64,000 bases of DNA from assembly GCF_003096675.1 (NCBI RefSeq), contig NZ_QEKW01000002.1:62001-126000 (forward strand). Reading direction: 5' to 3'. Shown piece by piece: positions 51,957-60,023 of the stretch; the stretch's first letter is position 1, and each line of letters starts with the position of its first letter. The position numbers and the translations under genes were made by a program. Under the pieces are notes generated by a model. The model was given only the letters and a program-made list of their open reading frames with translations. It did no database searches and was not told the DNA's origin. The stretch comes from Actinomycetospora cinnamomea (GTDB lineage Bacteria; Actinomycetota; Actinomycetes; Mycobacteriales; Pseudonocardiaceae).

Positions 51957-53213
51957 ATGGCCGACGCCCCGTCCGACGCCCCCGCCCTCCCGCGGCCCGT
52001 GCTCGACCTCGCCCCGGACCGCGCGGCGGCGGCCGACTTCTACGACTACGGCGATCTGCTCACCGACGAGGAGACGGCGACGCTGCGGCGCCTGCGGTCC
52101 TACCTCGCCGAGGACGTCGCGCCGCTGGTCGAGGGTGCCTGGGAGCGGGCGGAGTTCCCGCCGGACCTCGTCAAGGGCTTCGCCGCGCTCGACCTCGCCG
52201 GCCTGCCCTACGGGTTGGGCGAGGGCCGCGACGAGCCCGCCCGCCGGCTCTTCCTCGGCTTCATGCACGCCGAGATCGCGCGGGTCGACCCGTCGGTCAA
52301 CAGCTTCTTCGGCGTCCACACGGGCCTCGCGATGGGCTCGATCCACGCCGGCGGCACCCCGGAGCAGCGGGAGCGGTGGCTGCCCTCGATGGCCCGGATG
52401 GAGACGATCGGCGCGTTCGGCCTCACCGAGCCGCACGGCGGCTCCGACGTCGCGGGCGGGATGGAGACGACGGCGCGCCGCGACGGCTCCGGTCCCGACG
52501 CCGAGTGGGTGCTCGAGGGCGACAAGCGCTGGATCGGCAACGCGACGTTCGCCGACCTGATCGTCATCTGGGCCCGGGACGCGGACACGAACGACGTCCG
52601 GGGCTTCGTCGTCCCGTCCGGCACCCCGGGCATGACGATCACGAAGATCGAGGGCAAGACGGCCCTGCGGATCGTCCAGAACGCCGACATCGCCCTGCGC
52701 GGCGTACGGGTGCCCGACGACCACCGCCTCTCGGGCGGATCGGGCACGTTCGCCGACGCGGGCGGGGTCCTGCAGCGCACGCGGGCCAACGCCTCGTGGG
52801 GCGCGGTGGGCACGCAGATGGCGGCCTACGAGCTCGCCCTGTCCTACGCCCAGCAGCGCGAGCAGTTCGGGCGGCCCATCGCCGGCTTCCAGCTCATGCA
52901 GGAACTGCTGGTGCAGATGCTGGGCAACGTCACGGCCTCGCTGGGCATGGCCGTGCGCAACGCCCAGCTCCTCGACGCGGGGCGGGGCTCGGACGCACAC
53001 TCGGCCCTGGCGAAGGAGTACTGCGCCAGCCGCATGCGGGAGACGGTCGCGTGGGCCCGGCAGCTCGTCGGCGGCAACGGCGTGGTGCTCGCCAACGGGG
53101 TCGCGCGTTACTTCGCCGACGCCGAGGCGCTGTACTCGTTCGAGGGCACGCGGGAGATGAACGCCCTGATCGTCGGCAAGAGGATCACCGGCCACAGCGC
53201 GTTCGTGCGCTGA
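51957..53213 (+). CDS. acyl-CoA dehydrogenase, glutaryl-CoA dehydrogenase-like
   Basis: A 418-residue flavoprotein. ATG at 51957 follows GGAGG closely. Motifs: VNSFFGVHTGLAMGSIHAGG, GAFGLTEPHGGSDVAGGMETTARRDG (FAD contact), RWIGNATFADLIVIWARD, YAQQREQFGRPI, and the catalytic-Glu block YSFEGTREMNALIVGKRITGHSAF. The end ITGHSAF and the GDKRWIGNATFAD segment match glutaryl-CoA dehydrogenases better than short-chain enzymes. It may oxidise and perhaps decarboxylate glutaryl-CoA or a related ester. It is divergent from the regulatory-repeat gene across the MarR-type palindrome. Confidence 0.85.
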   Translation: MADAPSDAPALPRPVLDLAPDRAAAADFYDYGDLLTDEETATLRRLRSYLAEDVAPLVEGAWERAEFPPDLVKGFAALDLAGLPYGLGEGRDEPARRLFLGFMHAEIARVDPSVNSFFGVHTGLAMGSIHAGGTPEQRERWLPSMARMETIGAFGLTEPHGGSDVAGGMETTARRDGSGPDAEWVLEGDKRWIGNATFADLIVIWARDADTNDVRGFVVPSGTPGMTITKIEGKTALRIVQNADIALRGVRVPDDHRLSGGSGTFADAGGVLQRTRANASWGAVGTQMAAYELALSYAQQREQFGRPIAGFQLMQELLVQMLGNVTASLGMAVRNAQLLDAGRGSDAHSALAKEYCASRMRETVAWARQLVGGNGVVLANGVARYFADAEALYSFEGTREMNALIVGKRITGHSAFVR

Positions 53214-53259
53214 GCGCCGGGTAGACCCCCGCAGTGCCACGCCCCGGAGAGCGCACCAG

Positions 53260-54174
53260 GTGACCCCGGACTCGACGATCGCGGTCGCCCTCGCCTGCTG
53301 CTCCGCGCTGGCCTACGCCCTCTCGGCCGCCCTGCAGCGCCGTGAGACCGGGCGGACCGCCGAGGGTCCCGACCGCAGCGGCGTGCCCTTCTTCAACTCC
53401 CTGCTGCGCCGCCCGTGGTGGTGGGGCGGCGTGGCGGCGATGGTGGTCGGCGCGATCATCCACGTCGGCGCGCTGGCCTTCGGCTCGATCACGCTGGTCC
53501 AGCCGATCGGCGTGTCCGCGCTGGTCCTCGCGCTGCCCCTCGACGCCTGGTTCGAGCGGCGCCGCATCCACCGCGGGGAATGGGTCGGCGCCGTCGTGCT
53601 CGTCGTCGGGCTGGCGGGGCTGTTCGGGCTCGCCGAGCACGAGCCCAGTCCGAACCGGCCGGACGCCGGGCTCGTGCTCGGCGCGATCGGCGTGGTCCTG
53701 CTGGTCGCCGCCGGGGTGGCGGCGGCGAGCGGGCGCGCGCCCGGCGTCCCGCGCGCGGTCATCCGGGCCGCCGTCTCCGGCCTGTGCGCCGGGGCGACCT
53801 CGGGCCTGGTGCGCGTGGGGTTCCGGCTCGTCCAGGACGGACGCTCGCCGTGGTTGATCGCCGCGGTGGTCGGGGCCATCGTCGTGCTGCCCGTGGCCTC
53901 GATCCTGCTGCTGCAGACCGCCTACCGTGACGGCGGGCTCGACGCCGGGCTGTCCACCCAGATCACCGTCGACCAGGTCGCCGCGGTCGCCATCGGCATC
54001 GCCGTGCTGGGGGAGCGCTTCGCGATGGGCGCCTCGGGCGCCACGTTGGCAGTGGTCAGCGGCGTGGTGGCCGTGGTGGGCCTGGTGACGCTCATCCGCT
54101 CCGGTCCCACCCCCGAGCGGCGCGAGGCGGTGGCCACCGCACCCGCGCCGCGCCGCGCAGCGGGCGGGAGCTAG
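53260..54174 (+). CDS. DMT-family transporter (NIPA/EamA-like)
   Basis: A 304-residue membrane protein with about nine helices (IAVALACCSALAYALSAALQRRE, WWWGGVAAMVVGAIIHVGALAFGSITLVQPIGVSALVLALPLDAWF, VAAVAIGIAVLGERFAMG). The SITLVQPIGVSALVLALPL block is typical of the DMT branch related to NIPA/magnesium-type or DUF803 proteins. The substrate is unknown. GTG at 53260 lies 46 bp after the dehydrogenase gene. Its stop TAG shares CTAG with the stop of the small gene on the opposite strand. Confidence 0.82.
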   Translation: MTPDSTIAVALACCSALAYALSAALQRRETGRTAEGPDRSGVPFFNSLLRRPWWWGGVAAMVVGAIIHVGALAFGSITLVQPIGVSALVLALPLDAWFERRRIHRGEWVGAVVLVVGLAGLFGLAEHEPSPNRPDAGLVLGAIGVVLLVAAGVAAASGRAPGVPRAVIRAAVSGLCAGATSGLVRVGFRLVQDGRSPWLIAAVVGAIVVLPVASILLLQTAYRDGGLDAGLSTQITVDQVAAVAIGIAVLGERFAMGASGATLAVVSGVVAVVGLVTLIRSGPTPERREAVATAPAPRRAAGGS

Positions 54175-54356
54175 AGGAGAGCGGGCACGAGGACGATCAG
54201 CGATCCGAGGGATCCGTCGGTCTGCGGGCTCGTGGGGGCCGCCGTGCCCTGGGCGAGCCAGGCCAGGACCAGGGCCAGGATCAGGACGGCCGCCAGCAGC
54301 GCACCGACCATCACCCCGATGGACAGGCGCCGCGGACGGCGCTCGCCGGCGCTCAT
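54171..54356 (-). CDS. small single-helix membrane protein
   Basis: A 61-residue protein: a basic N-terminus MSAGERRPRRLSIG, one hydrophobic helix (VMVGALLAAVLILALVLAWLAQG), then a Thr/Ser/Pro linker and a second hydrophobic end (LGSLIVLVPALL). ATG at 54356 has a strong AGGAGG seven bases upstream. It lies downstream of the sulfite-oxidase-like gene on the same strand, 62 bp away, so it may be a membrane partner of that enzyme. That link is positional only. Confidence 0.65.
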   Translation of the reverse strand: MSAGERRPRRLSIGVMVGALLAAVLILALVLAWLAQGTAAPTSPQTDGSLGSLIVLVPALL

Positions 54357-54418
54357 GGGACTACCTCCTGCGGTCACACCTCGATGCGGACCCGGTCGGG
54401 TGCCCGGTGCGCATCGCC

Positions 54419-55510
54419 TCACCCGTCGGCGGCCCCGAACGCGTGCAGCGTCACGTGCGCCCACGAGGTGTTGACGTACCCCTTGGGGTTCCACAGCTCC
54501 GCGGGATCGGCGGGCTGGACGCCGGCCGCGGAGTCCCACGCCCGGGCGTGGACGCGGCTGGTGCCGACCGGCAGGTCGAGCTCGACCTGCCAGAACCGCC
54601 AGCTCCAGCGCCCGGCCTGCGGGTCGAGGTCGGCCTGGGTCCACGTCGCGCCGCCGTCGGTGGAGACGTCGACGCGCACGACCGTGCGGTCGCCGCCGGC
54701 GAGCGCGTATCCCGTGACGCGTGTGGGGCCGGCGGGGACCTCGGCGCCGTCGTCGGGAGCCAGCACGTCGGCGTTCACCGCGAGCGGGCCCAGCGCCACG
54801 CCACGGCCCGGCGCTGGGGAGGCCCCGGCGGGCAGGAGCCGGTAGGCGACCGCCTGGAAGTGGCCGGTCGAGGGCGCGTCGCGCACGGTGATGCGCTCGA
54901 GCCACTTGACGCTGCGGGCCCCGATCCAGCCGGGGACGACGACGCGCACCGGCGCACCGTGGGCCTCCGCCAGTGGCGCGTCGTTCATCGACCAGGCGAG
55001 CAGGACCTCCGGAGCCAGGGCCTTGTCGAGCGGCACCGACACCGCGTACGGCTCCGGCGCGCCCGGCTCCTCGCTGACGTCGGCGCCGACGAGCTCGACG
55101 TCGGTCGCCGCCGGGTCGACGCCGACGTCGCGCAGCACGTCGGCGAGGCGCACGCCCGCCCACCGCGCGGTGCCGACGGCGCCCGGCCCCCACGGGGTCT
55201 CGCCCGGCAGCTCGGCCACCTCGGCCAGCCCGGCGCGGCGGTTGCCGGCGCACTGCAGCGTCACGACCTGGTCGTGCTCGTCGAAGCGCTCGCGCAGCGC
55301 GCCGAGGGAGAACGTGGCCGGCCGCTCCACCCGTCCGTCCACCCGCAGCGTCCACGTCGCGGGGTCGATCCGCGGCGTCTCGGGCGCGTGGTTGCGGTGG
55401 TAGAAGAGCGCGACGGGCGTGAGGTCGAGGTCCGCGAGCGCCGTGCGCGGTGGCTCGGCGTTGTAGGGCTGCGACGAGTGGACGGTCAACTCGGCCGGCT
55501 GGGTGGGCAC
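54419..55510 (-). CDS. sulfite oxidase-like molybdopterin enzyme
   Basis: A 363-residue protein of the sulfite-oxidase fold. The N-terminal Moco domain shows FYHRNHAPETPRIDPATWTLRVDG and the Mo-ligating Cys in VTLQCAGNRR (about residue 88), with GTARWAGVRLADVL. It continues with VRVVVPGWIGARSVKWLERI. The C-terminal Mo-co dimerisation domain follows (VTGYALAGGDRTVVRVDVSTDGGATW, GYVNTSWAHVTLHAF). There is no Tat signal, and the protein appears cytoplasmic, as in plant-type sulfite oxidases. The electron acceptor is not evident. It starts with GTG at 55510. Confidence 0.9.
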   Translation of the reverse strand: MPTQPAELTVHSSQPYNAEPPRTALADLDLTPVALFYHRNHAPETPRIDPATWTLRVDGRVERPATFSLGALRERFDEHDQVVTLQCAGNRRAGLAEVAELPGETPWGPGAVGTARWAGVRLADVLRDVGVDPAATDVELVGADVSEEPGAPEPYAVSVPLDKALAPEVLLAWSMNDAPLAEAHGAPVRVVVPGWIGARSVKWLERITVRDAPSTGHFQAVAYRLLPAGASPAPGRGVALGPLAVNADVLAPDDGAEVPAGPTRVTGYALAGGDRTVVRVDVSTDGGATWTQADLDPQAGRWSWRFWQVELDLPVGTSRVHARAWDSAAGVQPADPAELWNPKGYVNTSWAHVTLHAFGAADG

Positions 55511-55727
55511 GGTGCTCCCGGGGTCGGCGACGCGGGGTGAGGGCCCTCCGGGGCCGGTTGATCCGACCGGGTGGACCTCGGGGCCGGGTCTGTGATCATG
55601 TCTCGTGGAGATCCTCCCGGCGGGCGGTCGTCGGGTCGTGTGCCCAGGTCAGCGCGGGTGGGAAACGTGCGCGAAGAGCCGTCGTGGTGCCCGGGGGAGG
55701 GTCGGGGAGGAGTCGTAGGGTGCCCGC

Positions 55728-55898
55728 ATGACGCAGACGCCGATCTACGAGGAAGTCCGCCGGGCGCTCGGCCGTGGCGACCGTGACTTCGCGAGGCGTG
55801 CGTTCCGCGAGGACGTCCCCGCGGGCGCCGAGGAGCGCCCGGCGCGCCCCGTGATGCTGCGCGGCACCGGCGGGCGGCACCGGCGGTCCGGCGACTGA
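55728..55898 (+). CDS. small basic protein (56 residues), possibly leaderless
   Basis: ATG at 55728 reads 56 codons to TGA at 55896-55898, with nearly all third positions G/C. The product starts MTQTPIYEEVRRALGRGDRD and ends in an Arg/Gly-rich tail (RGTGGRHRRSGD). A -10-like TAGGGT lies just six bases before the ATG, the arrangement of leaderless actinobacterial mRNAs, while the nearest GGAGG is too far for normal use. It sits between the sulfite-oxidase-like gene (divergent) and the Pro/Gly-rich membrane protein. No family is recognised. Confidence 0.5.
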   Translation: MTQTPIYEEVRRALGRGDRDFARRAFREDVPAGAEERPARPVMLRGTGGRHRRSGD

Positions 55899-55998
55899 TC
55901 GTCGCGCTCGGCGTCGGCGTGTCCCGGGCCCCCGGAACGGGCCGCGGTGGGGGTGGGGCAGGCTTGGCCCCCGGTCGTCGACGTCAGCGGGGGCAGGG

Positions 55999-57354
55999 AT
56001 GAGCGAGCAGTCCGGAAGCCCGGGCACGCCCGGACCGGGCCGCGGGCGCCACGCCGCCCCCGGCGTGGACGCGGACGAGCCCGGCCCCGACACCTCGCGC
56101 GGCGCCGGCCGTCACGCCGCGGGACCGGCCGACGCGCCGGCCCACGAGGCCGGGTCGCCGGGACGGCCGGGCCCGCCGGGTCCGCCCGGCCGGCCCGGGC
56201 CGCAGGGTCCCGCGTGGCCGGGACCCGGAGCGCAGGCGCCCGGCGCCGTCCGACCCGCTCCGCACGCCGACCGGCCCGGCCGCGCGCTCCAGGGCCCGCC
56301 CGCGGGACCGCCGCAGGGACCGGGCCACGGCCCGCTGCCGGGCGCGGGCCGGCCCGGACCGCCGGGCCCGCCCCCGGGGCCGGCGCCGGGTGGGCGCCCG
56401 GCCGGCTCGGCCGTCCCGGCCCGTCCCGCCCCCGACGACGTGCCCGCCGAGGCCCCGACCCGGCGTACCGACGTCGCGGCCGGCGACGCGCCGGCGACGC
56501 GGCGCGGATCGCACGGCGGCGGATCGGACGGCGGTGGGTCGGACGGCGGTGGGTCGGAGGCCGGGCTGTCGATGGCCAAGGTCAGCGGGCAGGCGGCCGC
56601 CGCCGTGACCGCGGCGGGCGCGGGATCGTTCCTCGGCGGCGCGGGCGGCACCGTCATCGGCGCCGGGATCGTCGCGATCATCACCACGGTCGGCGACGCG
56701 TTCTACCAGCGCTCGATCGAGCGCACGCGTCACCACGTCCGCACCCGGATGCGCGGGCGCCAGGCGATGGTGGCGTCGCGCGACGACCGCACCACCGTCT
56801 CGCCGACCGGAGGACCACCCGGCGCCGACCCGTCCGAGCAGCCGACCGTGGTCATCGGGGGTGACGACGCCACCCGCGTCTCGGCCGCGGCCGGCGGCGA
56901 CGACCCGACCCGCGCGGTCGCTCCCGGCACCCGCGTCCTGACCGCCGACGACGACGCCACGGCGTTCCACGGCACCCCGGGCGGGCCGGGCGGGCCCGGG
57001 GACCCGGACGACCCCGACCGCCGGCGTCCCAGGCCGTGGCGGCGCTACGGGCTGCTCGCCGCGACCGCACTGCTGATCTTCCTCATCGCGATGCTGGCGA
57101 TCACGGGCATCGAGCGCCTCAAGGGCTCGCCCCTGTCCGGCGGCGACTCGGGGACCAGCGTCGGATCGGTGTTCGGCACCGGGCCCACGACGTCCAGCTC
57201 GGCGCCCGAGACCACCGGGAGCGAGCCCGCCGACGACGCGACGACGACCACGGAGGCCCCTGCGAGCACCACCTCGGAGGCGCCCGAGACCAGCGTGACC
57301 ACCACCTCGGAGCGCCCCGAGCTGGTGCCGAGCGGTCTGCTGCCGGGTAACTGA
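55999..57354 (+). CDS. Pro/Gly-rich protein with central and C-terminal membrane segments
   Basis: A 451-residue protein. Residues 1-190 are a collagen-like Pro/Gly/Ala-rich disordered region ending in a triple repeat GGGSDGGGSDGGGSE. Residues about 192-240 have the pattern MAKVSGQAAAAVTAAGAGSFLGGAGGTVIGAGIVAIITTVGDAFYQRSIERTRHHVR, a Gly-zipper-like hydrophobic pair. A second membrane helix lies near 350-370 (YGLLAATALLIFLIAMLAITGIERL). A Thr/Ser/Glu-rich outer tail follows. Such layouts occur in actinobacterial envelope proteins of unknown role. Function is not recognised. Confidence 0.7.
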   Translation: MSEQSGSPGTPGPGRGRHAAPGVDADEPGPDTSRGAGRHAAGPADAPAHEAGSPGRPGPPGPPGRPGPQGPAWPGPGAQAPGAVRPAPHADRPGRALQGPPAGPPQGPGHGPLPGAGRPGPPGPPPGPAPGGRPAGSAVPARPAPDDVPAEAPTRRTDVAAGDAPATRRGSHGGGSDGGGSDGGGSEAGLSMAKVSGQAAAAVTAAGAGSFLGGAGGTVIGAGIVAIITTVGDAFYQRSIERTRHHVRTRMRGRQAMVASRDDRTTVSPTGGPPGADPSEQPTVVIGGDDATRVSAAAGGDDPTRAVAPGTRVLTADDDATAFHGTPGGPGGPGDPDDPDRRRPRPWRRYGLLAATALLIFLIAMLAITGIERLKGSPLSGGDSGTSVGSVFGTGPTTSSSAPETTGSEPADDATTTTEAPASTTSEAPETSVTTTSERPELVPSGLLPGN

Positions 57355-57359
57355 GCAGC

Positions 57360-58013
57360 GTGCGCACCGACTTCGACCCCGACACCGTGGGCGCCGGCGG
57401 CTTCTACAAGCTGCTCACCTCGGTGATCGTCCCGCGACCGATCGCCTGGGTGGTGACGCGCTCGGCCGACGGCGTCGACAACCTCGCGCCGCACTCGTTC
57501 TTCACCGTCGCGTGCACCGACCCGCCGATCGTGCAGTTCACCTCGGTCGGCGAGAAGGACTCGCTGCGCAACGCCGAGACGTCCGGCGAGTTCACCGTGT
57601 GCCTGACGCCCGAACCGCTGCTCGAGCACGTCAACGCCACCGCGACCGACTTCCCGCCCGGCGAGAGCGAGATCGACGCGACCGGGCTGACCCGCGAGCC
57701 GTCCCTGCGCGTCGCCACCCCGCGGGTCGCCGAGTCGCCGGTCGCGCTGGAGTGCCGGCTCGAGCAGGTGGTGCGCCTGGGCAACTCCGCGATCGTGCTC
57801 GGCCGGGTCCTGCACGCCGCGATCGACGACGCCGTCCTCGTCGACGGCCGCCCCGACGTGCGGCGCCTCGCGCCGCTCGCACGCCTCGGGGGCAACGAAT
57901 GGTCGACGCTGGGCGAGGTGCGCGCGACCCCGCGGATCCGCTACGCCGACTGGCCCGGTCACTTCTCCCCGTCGTCCAGCCCGGCGTCGGCCCCCGCCTC
58001 GTCGAGCACCTGA
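57360..58013 (+). CDS. flavin reductase-like (FMN-binding split barrel) protein
   Basis: A 217-residue protein, GTG start six bases after the upstream stop. It has the split-barrel flavin-reductase pattern: YKLLTSVIVPRPIAWVVTRSADGVDNLAPHSFFTVACTDPPIVQFTSVGEKDSLRNAETSGEFTVCL (residues 16-82), then ALECRLEQVVRLGNSAIVLGRVLHAAIDD. These bind FMN and reduce it with NAD(P)H for partner monooxygenases, or act on small substrates. Its last 55 bases overlap the convergent thioesterase gene. It may supply reduced flavin to a monooxygenase outside this window, since none is adjacent. Confidence 0.85.
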   Translation: MRTDFDPDTVGAGGFYKLLTSVIVPRPIAWVVTRSADGVDNLAPHSFFTVACTDPPIVQFTSVGEKDSLRNAETSGEFTVCLTPEPLLEHVNATATDFPPGESEIDATGLTREPSLRVATPRVAESPVALECRLEQVVRLGNSAIVLGRVLHAAIDDAVLVDGRPDVRRLAPLARLGGNEWSTLGEVRATPRIRYADWPGHFSPSSSPASAPASSST

Positions 58014-58414
58014 GCGATCCGCCCGGCGTCCCCGAGGGCGAGCAGCCGGCCGCGGGGGTCGGCGACGAGGCGCCGGGTGGCGTGGTCGAGCAGCCCCATG
58101 GTGCCGGTGATCGTCGCGGCCACGATGTCGTCGCGGCGCAGCTCGGCGTCCATGCGGAACGTCTTCCCCTCGCCGAAGCGCACGTCCAGGCGCACCTCGA
58201 CCTGGTCACCGACGCGCAGCTCGGCGAGGAAGCGCACCGTGGACTCGAGGATCACCGGGCCGATGCCGGCGGCGGTCATGTGCGGCACGTCGATGCCCGT
58301 GGCCCGGAACAGCTCGGTGCGGCCGTGCTCGGCGTACTGGTGGTACACGGCGTGGTTGACGTGCCCGTTGGCGTCGGTCTCGTAGCCGCGCACCGTCACC
58401 GTCGTCGTGAACAC
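57959..58414 (-). CDS. acyl-CoA thioesterase (4HBT hotdog)
   Basis: A 151-residue hotdog protein. The 4-hydroxybenzoyl-CoA thioesterase-type motif is RGYETDANGHVNHAVYHQYAEHGRTELF (residues about 9-36), with the catalytic Asp in ETDANGHVN. The strand-helix core continues (ILESTVRFLAELRVGDQVEVRLDVRF). It hydrolyses acyl- or aryl-CoA esters. GTG at 58414. It is divergent from the LLM oxidoreductase (57 bp) and overlaps the flavin-reductase gene at its 3' end, so it lies inside a CoA-linked catabolic group. Confidence 0.87.
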   Translation of the reverse strand: MFTTTVTVRGYETDANGHVNHAVYHQYAEHGRTELFRATGIDVPHMTAAGIGPVILESTVRFLAELRVGDQVEVRLDVRFGEGKTFRMDAELRRDDIVAATITGTMGLLDHATRRLVADPRGRLLALGDAGRIAQVLDEAGADAGLDDGEK

Positions 58415-58471
58415 ACCCGTCTCCTCGCCGCCGCACTGCCGTGATCAACGCGATCGTGACAGGCTGCGCGC

Positions 58472-59527
58472 GTGCGCATCGGGATGGGCCTGAACTACAG
58501 CGGCGGCTTCGAGGAGACGGTGGCCGAGCTGGCCGAGCACGAGGCCGCGGGCCTCGACATCGTCTTCGTGCCGGAGGCCTACAGCTTCGACGCGGTCAGC
58601 CAGCTCGGGTACATCGCCGCGCGCACGAGCACCGTCGAGATCGCCTCGGGCATCCTGCAGATCTACACGCGGACGCCCTCGCTCACGGCGATGACCGCCG
58701 CGGGCCTGGACTACGTGTCGAACGGCCGCTTCACGCTGGGCATCGGGGCGTCGGGCCCGCAGGTCATCGAGGGCTTCCACGGCGTGCGCTACGACGCGCC
58801 GCTCGGGCGCACACGCGAGATCGTCGACATCTGCCGCCAGGTGTGGCGCCGCGAGAAGGTCCAGTACCCCGGCAAGCACTACACCGTGCCGCTGCCGCCC
58901 GACCAGGGCACGGGGCTCGGCAAGCCGCTCAAGATCATCAATCACCCGGTCCGCGACCGCATCCCGATCGTGCTCGCCGCCATCGGCCCCAAGAACGTGG
59001 CGATGACCGCCGAGATCGCCGAGGGCTGGCTGCCGATCTTCTTCGTGCCGGAGCGGGCGCAGGAGGTGTGGGGCTCCTCGCTGGAGCAGGGCAAGGCGAA
59101 GCGTGACCCGTCGCTGGGCGACCTGCAGATCTACCTGCAGGCGTCGCTGTGCATCACCGAGGACGCCGACACGGCCCGGCAGATGCTCGACGGGATGCGC
59201 CCGTTCGTCGCCCTCTACGTCGGCGGCATGGGCGCGAAGGGCAAGAACTTCTACAACGAGCTCGCCCAGCGCTACGGCTACGAGTCCGAGGCCGCGACCA
59301 TCCAGGACCTCTACCTCGACGGCAAGAAGGACGAGGCCGCCGCGGCGGTGCCCGACGAGCTCGTGAAGGCGATGTCGCTGATCGGGCCGCGGGCCTACGT
59401 CGCGGAGCGCCTGCAGGCGTTCGCGGACGCGGGCGTCACCACGATCAACGTCACGCCGCTGGCCGGCACACCCGCCGAGCGGGTGTCGCTGGTCGGGCAG
59501 GCCAAGGAACTCGCTGCTGACCTCTAG
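58472..59527 (+). CDS. LLM-class F420-dependent oxidoreductase
   Basis: A 351-residue luciferase-like TIM barrel. Motifs: MRIGMGLNYSGGFEETVAELAEHEAAGLDIVFVPEAYSFDAV at the start, GILQIYTRTPSLTAMTAAGLDYVSNGRFTLGIGASGPQVIEGFHG, and the later GPKNVAMTAEIAEGWLPIFF. This matches the F420-binding LLM group abundant in actinobacteria, often annotated as F420-dependent oxidoreductases with lipid or steroid side-chain roles. It is the first gene of an apparent operon with MaoC hydratase (20 bp later) and thiolase (23 bp later), so the substrate is probably a CoA ester. Confidence 0.9.
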   Translation: MRIGMGLNYSGGFEETVAELAEHEAAGLDIVFVPEAYSFDAVSQLGYIAARTSTVEIASGILQIYTRTPSLTAMTAAGLDYVSNGRFTLGIGASGPQVIEGFHGVRYDAPLGRTREIVDICRQVWRREKVQYPGKHYTVPLPPDQGTGLGKPLKIINHPVRDRIPIVLAAIGPKNVAMTAEIAEGWLPIFFVPERAQEVWGSSLEQGKAKRDPSLGDLQIYLQASLCITEDADTARQMLDGMRPFVALYVGGMGAKGKNFYNELAQRYGYESEAATIQDLYLDGKKDEAAAAVPDELVKAMSLIGPRAYVAERLQAFADAGVTTINVTPLAGTPAERVSLVGQAKELAADL

Positions 59528-59547
59528 CGACCTCTAGGAGCGCGCCC

Positions 59548-60000
59548 ATGCGAGTGTTCGCCGACGTCGAGGAGCTGCGCGGCGCGGTGGGCGAGGACCT
59601 GGGCACCAGCCCGTGGGTCACCGTCGACCAGCACCGCGTCGACACGTTCGCCGACGCCACCGACGACCACCAGTGGATCCACGTCGACCCCGAGCGCGCC
59701 GCCGCCGGGCCGTTCGGGCGCACCGTGGCCCACGGCTTCCTCACCGTCGCCCTCATGCCGAGGTTCGGCTGGGACACCTTCGAGGTGAAGGGGGTGTCGA
59801 TGACGGTGAACTACGGTCTGAACAAGGTGCGCTTCCCGTCGCCCGTGCCGGTGGGCAGCCGTGTGCGAGGTCACTGCCGTCTGGCGGACGTCATCGACGT
59901 CCCGAACGGCGTGCAGGCCACCATCGCGGGGACCGTGGAGATAGAGGGCTGGCCCAAGCCGGCGTGCGTCGCCGAGGTCATCCTGCGCTACCTGCACTAG
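59548..60000 (+). CDS. MaoC-family (R)-enoyl-CoA hydratase
   Basis: A 150-residue single-hotdog hydratase. The catalytic block VTVDQHRVDTFADATDDHQWIHVDPERAAAGPFGRTVAHGFLTVALMP (residues about 24-71) includes Asp and His of the hydratase-2 motif (DDHQWIHVD). It adds water to trans-2-enoyl-CoA. It sits between the LLM oxidoreductase and the thiolase, which would give hydration and then cleavage of the same CoA chain, although a 3-hydroxyacyl-CoA dehydrogenase is not present nearby. Confidence 0.9.
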   Translation: MRVFADVEELRGAVGEDLGTSPWVTVDQHRVDTFADATDDHQWIHVDPERAAAGPFGRTVAHGFLTVALMPRFGWDTFEVKGVSMTVNYGLNKVRFPSPVPVGSRVRGHCRLADVIDVPNGVQATIAGTVEIEGWPKPACVAEVILRYLH

Positions 60001-60023
60001 CTCGTCCCTGGAGGAGGTCGGCC

